64,000 nt of DNA, from NCBI RefSeq assembly GCF_014466955.1, contig NZ_AP023396.1, positions 2,604,001 through 2,668,000 on the forward strand. The letters run 5' to 3'. The position numbers and the translations under genes are program-made. The notes under the pieces are model-generated. The model searched no databases. It had not been told where the DNA came from and was given only the letters and a program-made list of their open reading frames with translations. Below, one piece after another: positions 19,759 through 27,967 of this stretch (within the stretch, counting starts at the first letter, position 1; each line of letters starts with the position of its first letter). The stretch is from Nocardia wallacei. Lineage in GTDB: Bacteria > Actinomycetota > Actinomycetes > Mycobacteriales > Mycobacteriaceae.

Positions 19759-19824
19759 CATATCTAGTTAGATGGTCACCGCCAGTCGTGTCATGCGGCG
19801 TTGTAGCGGAATTGGAGTAGAACC

Positions 19825-20307
19825 ATGCAGATTACGATCCTCTCGCGCCCGACGAGAACGGCTGCGGCACAAGCACTTACCGCCGGAGCGGTCCGATACA
19901 GCCTGGTGCTGGTGCTCGCCTGGCTGGGTGCGATGAAGTTCTTCGCCTACGAGGCCGAAGGCATCCAGAGCCTGGTCGCGAATTCGCCGCTGATGTCGTG
20001 GCTCTACCGATTCCTGAGTGTGCAGGGACTGTCGAATCTGTTGGGCGTCATCGAGATCGGGCTGGCCGCCCTGATCGGGCTCTGGTGGCTGACGCCTCGG
20101 ATCTCGGCTCTCGCCAGCGCCGGCGCCGCGGTGATGTTCCTGACGACGCTCAGCTTCCTGATCACCACCCCGGATGTCTGGCAGCCCGGTTACGGATTCC
20201 CCTTCCTGGGCGCGGGCGCGGCATTCTTGATCAAGGACGCGGTACTGCTCGCCGCGGCCGCCCGCACCGCCGTGGAGTCGTTCGCCCGGGGTGCGAGTTC
20301 ACGGTGA
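19825..20307 (+). CDS. DUF417 (YkgB/RclC-like) inner-membrane protein
   Basis: 160 residues from ATG 19825, with GGAG seven or eight bases upstream. Four hydrophobic segments, with the characteristic LGAMKFFAYEAEGIQSLVANSPLMSW between helices 1 and 2. RclC in E. coli belongs to a reactive-chlorine response; the function here is unproven. It is divergent from the CGNR regulator and likely its target. It converges on the HxlR gene with 17 nt between stops. Confidence 0.8.
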   Translation: MQITILSRPTRTAAAQALTAGAVRYSLVLVLAWLGAMKFFAYEAEGIQSLVANSPLMSWLYRFLSVQGLSNLLGVIEIGLAALIGLWWLTPRISALASAGAAVMFLTTLSFLITTPDVWQPGYGFPFLGAGAAFLIKDAVLLAAAARTAVESFARGASSR

Positions 20308-20324
20308 CTTCCCAACCGCGCCGA

Positions 20325-21002
20325 TCAGTCGTTGCCGCCGGCGAGTTCGAGCGGCGCCGGATAGGTGAAGAGCCCGAGGAAACGCTGCGCCACGGCGGTC
20401 GACCCGGTCATCGTGAGAGCATCGGACCGCACCGCATCGTCCAGTGTCCGATCGCCGTAGAGCACATCGTCGAAGACATGCGAATCGGTTTCGATCACGA
20501 CATCCGGGTCGTCGACATCGCCACGGCCGACCTGTAGTCGGCCGTCGGCCACCCGGACCCGAAATCGGTTGTCGCCGAAGCGCAGTGCGACGGCGGCAGA
20601 GAATCCCGCCGCCGCCTCCGCGTCGAAGGTGGCGTGCAGCGACAACATCAGGGAGTCCACACTGCTGTGAATGTCGCGCTGCAGCAAGGGCGATTTCGCC
20701 GCCCAACGCGCGAGTTCGGTCACCGCGGTCGACAACTCCGCACCCCATTCGGTGAGCTCGTAGACTCGCGCGGCGGCCGGAGGCGGCAGGCGATGTTGCC
20801 GGACGATTCCGGTTTCCTTCAGCTCGCGCAATCGTTGCGAGAGGATATCCGCGCTCGCACCCGGCAACCCGACACGCAGATCCGTGAAGCGCTTCGGCCC
20901 CAGCATCAGCTCACGCACTACCGGCAGGGCCCATCGGTCGCCGATGAGATCGAATGCGTGCGCTGCCGCGCAGCCGTCGTGGTACCACCGCTTGCCCGCC
21001 AT
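20325..21002 (-). CDS. HxlR-family regulator with C-terminal SCP2-like domain
   Basis: 225 residues. Residues 10-100 are the HxlR winged helix (CAAAHAFDLIGDRWALPVVRELMLG, GASADILSQRLRELKETGIV). Residues 125-220 resemble the SCP2/sterol-carrier-like domain often fused to actinobacterial HxlR proteins. The N-terminal Cys is the typical redox or electrophile sensor position of the family. It is divergent from a TetR gene. Confidence 0.85.
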   Translation of the reverse strand: MAGKRWYHDGCAAAHAFDLIGDRWALPVVRELMLGPKRFTDLRVGLPGASADILSQRLRELKETGIVRQHRLPPPAAARVYELTEWGAELSTAVTELARWAAKSPLLQRDIHSSVDSLMLSLHATFDAEAAAGFSAAVALRFGDNRFRVRVADGRLQVGRGDVDDPDVVIETDSHVFDDVLYGDRTLDDAVRSDALTMTGSTAVAQRFLGLFTYPAPLELAGGND

Positions 21003-21106
21003 GGCGACGAGTCTAGCAACGGGATCATAAATCCTGACCTCTTGGTCGAAATATCCAACTCATTGATACCGACTTGTCGAGTCGCGAGGGCGGAGATCAA
21101 TCGGAC

Positions 21107-21736
21107 ATGATGTCCGGATCGGCGATTAGGCTCGACCGGGTGGATTCGAACGACCTGCTGGCCGCCGGAACGCCCCGCGAACGCGCCGACGCGGCGCGGA
21201 ACCGTCGACGCATTCTGCGGGCGGCCGAGCGGTTGTACGCCGAGCGCGGAGCGGCCAACGTGACCATGGGCGACATCGCCGAAGCCGCGGGCGTGGGTCG
21301 CGGAACCCTGTACCGTCGATACCCGGACCGAGCGTCGATCGCGGTCGCCCTGCTCGATGAACACGAGCGGGAACTGCAGGAACGGATTCTGCGGGGGCCG
21401 CCGCCGGTCGGGCCGGGCGCGGCCCCGGCCCAACGGCTGGCCGCCTTCTACGGCGAGATGGTCGGATTACTCGACCGGCATGCTCATCTGGCGCTCGGGG
21501 CCGAAGTCGGGCAGTCGCGCTTCACCACCGGTGCCTACGGGTTCTGGCGGATCCACGTGCGCGAGCTGGCAATATCGGCCGGCTGGGTGGACCCGGATGC
21601 CGCGGCGGATCTGCTGCTGGCGCCTCTCGCTCCGGAGGTGTTCGTGTATCAGCGGGACACCTTGCGGATACCCGCCCGACGGATCGCCTCGTCGCTGCGG
21701 ACGTTCGCGGAGCGAGTCTTCGGACCCGTCGCCTGA
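21107..21736 (+). CDS. TetR/AcrR-family transcriptional regulator
   Basis: 209 residues from ATG 21107; the adjacent ATG 21110 or GTG 21140 would shorten it slightly. The helix-turn-helix is NRRRILRAAERLYAERGAAN with VTMGDIAEAAGVGRGTLYRRYPDRASI at residues 30-80. The C-terminal ligand domain is of the short type seen with AcrR-like repressors. It converges on the MarR gene. No obvious operator was found in the 100 nt towards the HxlR gene. Confidence 0.82.
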   Translation: MMSGSAIRLDRVDSNDLLAAGTPRERADAARNRRRILRAAERLYAERGAANVTMGDIAEAAGVGRGTLYRRYPDRASIAVALLDEHERELQERILRGPPPVGPGAAPAQRLAAFYGEMVGLLDRHAHLALGAEVGQSRFTTGAYGFWRIHVRELAISAGWVDPDAAADLLLAPLAPEVFVYQRDTLRIPARRIASSLRTFAERVFGPVA

Positions 21737-21795
21737 CTTAACGGTTTGCCGAGCAGCGGCACCACCTCACCGGCCGCTCGGTCCGGCGCGGCCGT

Positions 21796-22242
21796 TCAGT
21801 CGTGTTCCGCCGCGATGATCTGTTCCAAGGTATTTCGCAGGGCCGCAAGGTTTTCGGGTCCCACCAGGCGTGCTCGGCGGGCGTCGATCTCGGCGAGGAT
21901 CCGTTCCGCGGCTGCCCGGGCCGCGCGCCCGCGCCGTGTCAGGCGAATGATTTTCACGCGCCGGTCCGCACTGTCGGCCGCGCGTTCGACGAAGCCCAGC
22001 TCTTCGAGTTCGGTGACCGCTTCGCCGACCGCCTGCTTGGTGATCCCGGACCTCTCCGCGAGGTCGGTGAGCCGGGCGCCGGTGTCGTCGATGAAGCGGA
22101 ACACCACACCGTGCCGGGGTTGTATCGCGGCGAAACCCTCCGCGGCCAGCCGACGGTGCAGCTCGGTCACGGTCATCACCTTCACCTGATCCAGCAGGGC
22201 CGGAAGAGGGCGCTGCCGTTCACCTTTCGTTCGCTCGGCCAC
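21796..22242 (-). CDS. MarR-family transcriptional regulator
   Basis: 148 residues from GTG 22242, preferred because GGGAG lies six bases upstream; an ATG at 22266 is in frame. The winged helix is LTDLAERSGITKQAVGEAVTELEELGF with the wing RAADSADRRVKIIRLTRRG. It is divergent from a quinone-oxidoreductase-like gene, and a 31-bp near-perfect palindrome sits between them, the usual set-up for a MarR repressor controlling itself and a neighbouring oxidoreductase. Confidence 0.88.
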   Translation of the reverse strand: MAERTKGERQRPLPALLDQVKVMTVTELHRRLAAEGFAAIQPRHGVVFRFIDDTGARLTDLAERSGITKQAVGEAVTELEELGFVERAADSADRRVKIIRLTRRGRAARAAAERILAEIDARRARLVGPENLAALRNTLEQIIAAEHD

Positions 22243-22280
22243 TCCGGACTCCCGTCTCCCTTTCATCAGGCTACTTTATC

Positions 22281-22311
22281 AGGTCACTTGACTATAATAG
22301 TCAGGTGACCT
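22281..22311. promoter_or_regulatory. MarR-type operator palindrome
   Basis: Left arm AGGTCACTTGACTAT (22281-22295) and right arm ATAGTCAGGTGACCT (22297-22311) are reverse complements except for one position, around a single central A. The palindrome contains TTGACT and TATAAT-like cores, so a bound repressor would block the promoter directly. Confidence 0.8.
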
Positions 22312-22358
22312 TATCTTCTTGTCATCCCGGGTTCGACACAGCGGCGATCGGAGACGCG

Positions 22359-23291
22359 ATGAAAGCGATGCGCTACCACACCTACGGCGACAGCGACGTG
22401 CTCGTCCACGAGGAGGCGAAGCGGCCGGCGGCCGGGCCCGGGCAGGTACTGCTCCGCGTGGCCGGAACCTCGTTCAACATGCTGGATGTTGCACTGCGCG
22501 CGGGCATTCTGCGTGCGACCGTTCCGTTGACCTTTCCGCATGTGCCCAACTGCGACGTGGCAGGCGTCGTCGTCGAGGTAGGGGACGGCGTCGCCGGGTG
22601 GCATGCCGGAGATCCGGTGATCGCGCTCCTGCCGCCCGACGCACCGGGCGCGGCCGCGGACTATGTCGTCGCCCCCGCGGAGGCGCTGGCCGCCGCACCC
22701 GGCGCGGTGGATCTCGCCGATGCCTCGGCGTTGCCACTCGCCGGACTCACCGCGTGGCAGGCGCTGTTCGAGTACGCCGAACTACGTTCCGGCCACCGCC
22801 TTCTGATCAACGGCGCGGGCGGCGGCGTCGGTGGATACGCCGTTCAGCTCGCGGTCCGGGCCGGTGCCGTCGTGACCGCCACGGCGAGCGCGCGCAGCCG
22901 CGACCGTGTCACGGCATACGGCGCCACCCGGATCATCGACTACGCCACCACGCCGATCCGGCGAGCGGTCGGGGACCAGCGGTTCGACACGGTCCTGCAG
23001 CTCGTGCGTGATACCCCCGAACAGACCGCGCTGCTGGCGGACCTGGTCGCCGACGGCGGAACCTTCGTCAGCACAGCCACTCCCGGGCCGGGCGATCCGG
23101 GACGCGATGTGCGGGTCCGTCAGGTGCTCGTGCGCAGTGACGCCGCCCAGCTCGCCGAACTCGCCGCCCGGGTCGATGCCGGACAGATACGGATCGACGT
23201 GGCTCGCAGGCGGCCGCTGCGGGAGCTGGCCACCGTCCACGACGAGGCCGTCGCCGGCCGCCTCGCCGGTAAGACCGTCCTGATCCCTTGA
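22359..23291 (+). CDS. Zinc-independent quinone oxidoreductase (MDR superfamily)
   Basis: 310 residues from ATG 22359, which has GGAG five bases upstream; the GTG at 22305 lies inside the operator and is not a likely start. MKAMRYHTYGDSDVL is the typical start of NADPH:quinone reductases, with the NADPH loop NGAGGGVGGYAVQLA at about 150 and no zinc-ligand cysteines. It probably reduces quinones or enones during electrophile stress. The next gene starts 34 nt downstream, so the pair probably forms an operon under the MarR protein. Confidence 0.85.
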   Translation: MKAMRYHTYGDSDVLVHEEAKRPAAGPGQVLLRVAGTSFNMLDVALRAGILRATVPLTFPHVPNCDVAGVVVEVGDGVAGWHAGDPVIALLPPDAPGAAADYVVAPAEALAAAPGAVDLADASALPLAGLTAWQALFEYAELRSGHRLLINGAGGGVGGYAVQLAVRAGAVVTATASARSRDRVTAYGATRIIDYATTPIRRAVGDQRFDTVLQLVRDTPEQTALLADLVADGGTFVSTATPGPGDPGRDVRVRQVLVRSDAAQLAELAARVDAGQIRIDVARRRPLRELATVHDEAVAGRLAGKTVLIP

Positions 23292-23325
23292 TGTACTGCT
23301 GCGCCGCGACAACTCGAGGAGTGCG

Positions 23326-24759
23326 ATGACCGAATCCGAACCTATTGCCACACAGGCGAATCGATCGCGCGAGGTGGCCCGAAGAACCCTGCTCGCCGCG
23401 GGCAGCGCGGCCGTGGTCGCGGCCTGCGCGAACCTCGGCGCCCGCGCGCCGGCTTCCGGGAACGGGAACCTCCGCGCGGCAGTCCGCGGGCGGGTGTCGC
23501 TACCGGGCGACGCGGAATTCGACCGCGCCCGCGCACCGTGGAATCTGGCCGTCGAGCAACCGGTCGACGCCGTGGTCGAACTCGCTGATGCCGCCGACGC
23601 CGCCGCCTTGGTGCGATATGCCCGCGGCACCGGCCGCAGGCTGGCGATCCAGCCCAACGGCCACGGCGCCTCCGGAGACACCGCCGGCGCGATCCTGGTG
23701 CGCACCAATCGTCTCGACGAAATCCGCGTCGACCCGGCCCGCCGGAGCGCGCGCGTCGGCGCCGGTGTGGCGTGGGGCCGACTCCAGGAGGTCGCCGGTA
23801 CGCACGGGCTGACCGGGATGGTCGGCAGTTCCCCGGCGGTCGGGGTCACCGGGTACGTGCTCGGCGGTGGGCTGAGCTGGTTCTCGCGCGAATACGGTTG
23901 GGCCGCCGACAGTGTCACGGCTTTCGAGGTGGTCGACGCCGAGGGCCGTGCGCAGCGGGTGACGCCTGGTCACGAGCCGGACCTGTATTGGGCCTTGCGC
24001 GGCGGAGGCGGTGATTACGCTCTGGTCACCGCGGTCGAACTCGACCTGCGCCCCGCCCCGGCGCTCTATGGGGGCGGACTGCGCTGGCCCGCCGAGCGCG
24101 CGCCGCAGGTGCTGGCCGCGTTCCGAGAGATCACCGCGACGGCGCCGCCGGAGCTCACAGTGTGGTGCAGCCTCACGCAGATCCCGTCCCGCCCGGCCCA
24201 AGTCGGCATCGACCTGCTGTATCTCGGCGATGCCGACCGGGCCCGCGCCCTACTGGTACCACTCGAACGCGTCACCGGCCTGGCTTCCGACACCCGCAGG
24301 GCCTTGACGCTCGTCGACCTCGGCACCCTCAGCGCCGAGCCGACCGGGCCCACCGCTGCCCGGTCACGCACCGAACTGCTGACCCACCTCGAACCGGCCG
24401 TACTCGACGGCCTCTCGACGGCACCGATCGCGCCGCTGATCACCATCCAGATCCGCCACCTCGGCGGCGCCCTCGCACAGGCGACGACCACTGCGGCGGG
24501 GACGTTGACCGAGCCCTATCAGATCACCTTCGTCGCACCGCGGCCCACGCCACAGACCGCGGCGAGCATCGAATCGAGCATCCGCGCACATCTCGACCTG
24601 CTAGGCGAAACCCGCAGCAACAGAACACCGTTCACCTTCTTGGCACCGGGACAGACAGCCGCGGACGCCATCGCGTCCGACACACTGTCGCGGCTGCGCA
24701 CCATCAAACTGCGCCTGGACCCGGAGGGCACCTTCCGCAGCAACTATCCCGTCGGCTGA
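23326..24759 (+). CDS. Exported FAD-linked oxidase (PCMH/BBE family)
   Basis: 477 residues. The N terminus has RR followed by a hydrophobic stretch and AAC (ARRTLLAAGSAAVVAAC), suggesting a Tat signal with a lipoprotein-like cysteine. The PCMH FAD domain spans about 60-240; His in NGHGASGD is positioned for 8-alpha-histidyl-FAD. Where bicovalent berberine-bridge enzymes have Cys, this protein has MVGSSPAVG, so the flavin is probably singly linked. The C-terminal FRSNYPVG resembles the shortened BBE tail. Substrate unknown; probably cotranscribed with the quinone oxidoreductase. Confidence 0.8.
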   Translation: MTESEPIATQANRSREVARRTLLAAGSAAVVAACANLGARAPASGNGNLRAAVRGRVSLPGDAEFDRARAPWNLAVEQPVDAVVELADAADAAALVRYARGTGRRLAIQPNGHGASGDTAGAILVRTNRLDEIRVDPARRSARVGAGVAWGRLQEVAGTHGLTGMVGSSPAVGVTGYVLGGGLSWFSREYGWAADSVTAFEVVDAEGRAQRVTPGHEPDLYWALRGGGGDYALVTAVELDLRPAPALYGGGLRWPAERAPQVLAAFREITATAPPELTVWCSLTQIPSRPAQVGIDLLYLGDADRARALLVPLERVTGLASDTRRALTLVDLGTLSAEPTGPTAARSRTELLTHLEPAVLDGLSTAPIAPLITIQIRHLGGALAQATTTAAGTLTEPYQITFVAPRPTPQTAASIESSIRAHLDLLGETRSNRTPFTFLAPGQTAADAIASDTLSRLRTIKLRLDPEGTFRSNYPVG

Positions 24760-24874
24760 CCGCGCACGCCCCGGCATGTGATGGTGCGGCAGCCGCGGTG
24801 GCCGTTTCCGCTTGCTGCGCTGTAGCTTGGCAATGCGTTACATGGTTACGCCCGAACGAGGTGGATGAGTCGTC

Positions 24875-25216
24875 ATGGTGTCACGAGGTTCGCTGGTGGC
24901 GTGGTTCCTGCTACCGGCGGGCATACTCGGCGTCCTTACCATGCTTCTGCTCGACCTCGACTCGACACGGGAATTTCGGACGCGATGTCGATCGCGGGGA
25001 GTCTCACACGATGTCCTCTTGGTGCATCCTTACGGCCTGTGGCTAGCGGTGACCACCGCCGTATTCCTTGTGCTGTCCATCGCCAGCGCCATCGGCTTGT
25101 CGTGGGTCGCGTGTAAGCGGGGCAAGCGTTTACGAGCCGCCGTGGTGCTGGTGGCTGTGGCGGTACTGTGCGCCGATATCCTGGGCCTGGTCATAACCTC
25201 GAACATCATCGCCTAA
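24875..25216 (+). CDS. Small hypothetical membrane protein
   Basis: 113 residues with three predicted membrane spans (AWFLLPAGILGVLTMLLL, LWLAVTTAVFLVLSIASAIG, AAVVLVAVAVLCADILGLVI). No family recognised. A GAGG-like element lies about 15 nt upstream, which is far for a Shine-Dalgarno, so expression is uncertain. Confidence 0.5.
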   Translation: MVSRGSLVAWFLLPAGILGVLTMLLLDLDSTREFRTRCRSRGVSHDVLLVHPYGLWLAVTTAVFLVLSIASAIGLSWVACKRGKRLRAAVVLVAVAVLCADILGLVITSNIIA

Positions 25217-25318
25217 CTACCCGGGTCCGGACATGTCCGCGCCGAATGGATTGCATTGTGCTCAGCTGCGCTGACGCGGATCTCCACCAATCACACGAGC
25301 CGAGCCGGTGGCGGCTCG

Positions 25319-26092
25319 TCACCAGGCTTGGTTTCGGGGGCCGAGGTAGAGTCCGCCGTTGACTTCGATCGTCTGGCCGGTGATCCAACGGCCGTCGTCG
25401 GAGGCCAGGAAGGCGACGGCGTCGGCGATGTCCGCACCGGAGCCGACCCGGTCGAGGGCGGTTATCGAGGCGATTCCCGGTGCGGCGGAGTCGCTTTCGT
25501 GCAACCACGCGTTCATCTCGGTATCGGTGACGCCGGGGGAGATGGTGTTGACCGTGATTCCGCGGGCGCCGAGGGTGTTGGCGGCGGAACGGGTCAGCGC
25601 GTTGAGGGCGCCTTTGGTCATCGCGTAGACGGTTTGCGGCACGGCGAACCAGGTGACGCCGGAGGAGATATTGACGACCCGGCCCCCGTCGGGCAGCAAC
25701 GGCAGGGCTCGCTGCAGGATGAAGAACGGCGCGCGTGCGTTGACGGCGAAGAGCCGCTCGAATTGCTCCGATGTCGCCTCGGCGAGGGTGGCTTCATAGG
25801 TCATGATCGCCGCGTTGTTCACCACGATGTCGAGCGGGTCACCGCGCAGGTGCTCGGTCAGCGAATCGAACAGGAGGTCGATACCGCGATCGGTCCCGAG
25901 CTCGGCACTGAGTGGGAAGGCCGCGCCGCCGGCCGCTCGGATCGCCTCCACCGTCTCCGCGACCGCGCTCTCGTTGCTGGCGTAATGAACGGCGACGCGG
26001 GCACCGTCGGCGGCCAACCGCTGGGCGATCGCCCGCCCGATGCCGCGGGAAGCCCCCGTGACCAGCGCGAATTTGCCTGTGAGATCGGACAT
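25319..26092 (-). CDS. SDR-family oxidoreductase (FabG-like)
   Basis: 257 residues from ATG 26092, chosen because GGAGGAG lies six bases upstream; ATG 26107 would overlap that site. Classical SDR motifs: TGASRGIGRA cofactor loop, NNAAI, SSGVTWFAVPQTVYAMTK with Ser, Tyr and Lys catalytic residues, and the C-terminal TGQTIEVNGGLY. Its role is not specified by context. It is divergent from a TetR gene, with a short palindrome in the intergenic region. Confidence 0.85.
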   Translation of the reverse strand: MSDLTGKFALVTGASRGIGRAIAQRLAADGARVAVHYASNESAVAETVEAIRAAGGAAFPLSAELGTDRGIDLLFDSLTEHLRGDPLDIVVNNAAIMTYEATLAEATSEQFERLFAVNARAPFFILQRALPLLPDGGRVVNISSGVTWFAVPQTVYAMTKGALNALTRSAANTLGARGITVNTISPGVTDTEMNAWLHESDSAAPGIASITALDRVGSGADIADAVAFLASDDGRWITGQTIEVNGGLYLGPRNQAW

Positions 26093-26107
26093 CTCGAACT
26101 CCTCCAT

Positions 26108-26125
26108 GGTAAGGGAACGATCCCT
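26108..26125. promoter_or_regulatory. Short palindrome upstream of the SDR gene
   Basis: TAAGGGA and TCCCTAA flank ACGA, giving an almost perfect 18-bp dyad 16 nt before the chosen SDR start codon. The divergent TetR protein is the natural candidate to bind it. Confidence 0.45.
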
Positions 26126-26333
26126 AACAACTTGCCGTCCGGTGGGGCTATTCCCTTGCGCCGGCGGAATCGCTGATCGGTATCGGTATCGGCTGACGAG
26201 GCCGGGGCTGTGGCCGGGGAGGACGCGTTGTGCGGCCCTGCCATGCTGTGGGCATGTCGTTGCGATGCGCCCTGCTCGGGCTTCTCGAGGACGGTCCAGA
26301 GCTGGACCCATTCCTAGGCGAGCGTGGTTTCGC

Positions 26334-26927
26334 ATGACAGCGGACGCACCGACGCCGAGACGAACCGCTGCGGACACTCGCGAGCATGTGCTGCACATCG
26401 CTGGAGACCTGTTCTACAAAGAGGGCGTCCGCGCTACCGGAGTCGACCGCGTCGCGGCCGCGGCCGCGATCGCGCCGACCACGCTGTACCGGTTGTTCGC
26501 GTCCAAAGACGATCTCGTGGCCGCCTACGTCGAGCGGGCGGATCGCCACTACCGTGCCTGGTTCGAGGCGGCCGTGGCTACCGGACGCGATGCGCGCGAG
26601 AGCATTCTCGCCGTATTCGACGCGCTGGCGGAGCAGGTCGCTGCCCCGGACTGCCGCGGATGCCCGTTCCTGATCGTGCTCGGCGAATTCCCTGACGACC
26701 ACGTGCCCGCTCATCGACGCGCGGTCACGATGAAGCGGTGGGTCCGGGCGCAATTCGGCGCTCTGGTCGACGCTCTCGCCGAGACCTCGCCCGTGGCGGA
26801 CCGGCTCGGCTTGGCCGACGACCTGTTCTTGATCATGGAAGGCGTGTACGCCACCGTGCAGTCCCTCGGCCCGCACGGTCCGGCGCGACGGGCCCGCGCG
26901 CTGGTCGACAACCTGCTGCCGAACTGA
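26334..26927 (+). CDS. TetR-family transcriptional regulator
   Basis: 197 residues from ATG 26334. Helix-turn-helix at residues 12-60: REHVLHIAGDLFYKEGVRAT, then GVDRVAAAAAIAPTTLYRLF and ASKDDLVAAYVERA. The C-terminal domain has the DCRGCPFLIVLGEF segment, with two cysteines, seen in LmrA/YxaF-like TetR proteins. Divergent from the SDR gene, which is the likely target. Confidence 0.82.
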   Translation: MTADAPTPRRTAADTREHVLHIAGDLFYKEGVRATGVDRVAAAAAIAPTTLYRLFASKDDLVAAYVERADRHYRAWFEAAVATGRDARESILAVFDALAEQVAAPDCRGCPFLIVLGEFPDDHVPAHRRAVTMKRWVRAQFGALVDALAETSPVADRLGLADDLFLIMEGVYATVQSLGPHGPARRARALVDNLLPN

Positions 26928-26965
26928 CGGCCTCGCAAAGGCATTCGGTGCGGTGACGGGAACGA

Positions 26966-27763
26966 TCAGTTTCCGAAGTCGTATTCGTAGGGGCCGCGGG
27001 TTTGCAGGCCCGCGGCAAGCGCGTCGCGGATGACGGCGCTCGTTTCCGGCGACCGGAGCAAGTTTCTGAATGCCGCCACATCCAGCTCGAAGTCCGCTAT
27101 CGGCGACAGGTACCGGCGGTCTACGGCGGCCTTCGCGTGTTCCAGTGCGACACTGTCGAATTCGGCGATCCTCGCCGCCAGCGTATCGACGTATTCGTCG
27201 AGATCCCGGTCCGGGATCGCCCGGTTGATCACGCCGTACCGTTCGGCGGTAGCGGCGTCGATATTGTGTCCGCCGAGGATCAGTTCCAGCGCCCGAGCCC
27301 GCCCGATCAGGGCCGGGAGCAACTGGGCCGCGCCGCCACCCGGGAACAAGCGGAGGGTGACCTCGGGCTGCCCGATGATCAGCGACTCGGCGGCGCCGAA
27401 GCGCATGTCGCACAGGAGGGCCAGTTCGTTGCCGCCGCCGCGGGCCCGGCCGCGCATCTTGGCGATACTGACCAAACGAGGGGACCGCAGGGCCCGCATG
27501 ATCGTCGCCAGTGCCGGACCGACCCGGCCGGCTTGTTCCGGTGTGAGGGAAACATCGAAGTGCGCCGAAAAGAACTCCGGATCGGCGGATTCCAGCACCA
27601 CGACGTGGATCTCCGGATCGGATTCGAACCTTTCCAGCGCGACGGCCAATTCGCCGTAGACCCGGTCGTCGAGCAGGTTCAGCGGCGGGTTGTCGATCCG
27701 TAGCGTCGCCCAATGGCGAGGATGCTCCGTCACCGTGACGGTGCTGGTCTTTCGAGTTGTCAT
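26966..27763 (-). CDS. Enoyl-CoA hydratase/isomerase (crotonase) family protein
   Basis: 265 residues, GAAGGA Shine-Dalgarno upstream. Crotonase fold: ATLRIDNPPLNLLDDRVYGEL, then the oxyanion-hole segment KMRGRARGGGNELALLCDMRF, and QPEVTLRLFPGGGAAQLLPALIG. The canonical catalytic Glu positions do not align unambiguously (the AGGG-type loop is RGGGNE and retains one Glu). The physiological acyl-CoA is unknown. The 204-nt gap towards the divergent SDR gene carries repeated TCGTAA sites. Confidence 0.82.
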   Translation of the reverse strand: MTTRKTSTVTVTEHPRHWATLRIDNPPLNLLDDRVYGELAVALERFESDPEIHVVVLESADPEFFSAHFDVSLTPEQAGRVGPALATIMRALRSPRLVSIAKMRGRARGGGNELALLCDMRFGAAESLIIGQPEVTLRLFPGGGAAQLLPALIGRARALELILGGHNIDAATAERYGVINRAIPDRDLDEYVDTLAARIAEFDSVALEHAKAAVDRRYLSPIADFELDVAAFRNLLRSPETSAVIRDALAAGLQTRGPYEYDFGN

Positions 27764-27858
27764 CGAAAGCTTCCTTCTGTCCGCGATCCCGACTCGCCGA
27801 GGCCGGCAAAGGTGGCGTCCGCTCGGCTCGTTCTTCGTTTGGAAGCTACTATCTATTG

Positions 27859-27893
27859 GTCGTAATAGTCAATCAAGAAGTCGTAATTTACGA
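27859..27893. promoter_or_regulatory. TCGTAA half-site array between crotonase and SDR genes
   Basis: A perfect dyad TCGTAA-T-TTACGA occupies 27881-27893, and another TCGTAA half-site lies about 21 nt away (near 27860). The array lies between divergent starts in an A/T-rich stretch and is probably a repressor operator. The regulator is not evident among the immediate neighbours. Confidence 0.5.
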
Positions 27894-27967
27894 TCAAGCC
27901 TCGTAGGGTTAGCGACGTCGTGGGAACGAACTCACGGGCGGCAACTCGCTCGAGTGGAAGGAAAACG

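Noticed and set aside
22305-22358. GTG at 22,305 as the start of the quinone oxidoreductase
   Set aside because: It lies within the operator palindrome and has no Shine-Dalgarno; ATG 22,359 has GGAG at good spacing and gives the family N terminus.
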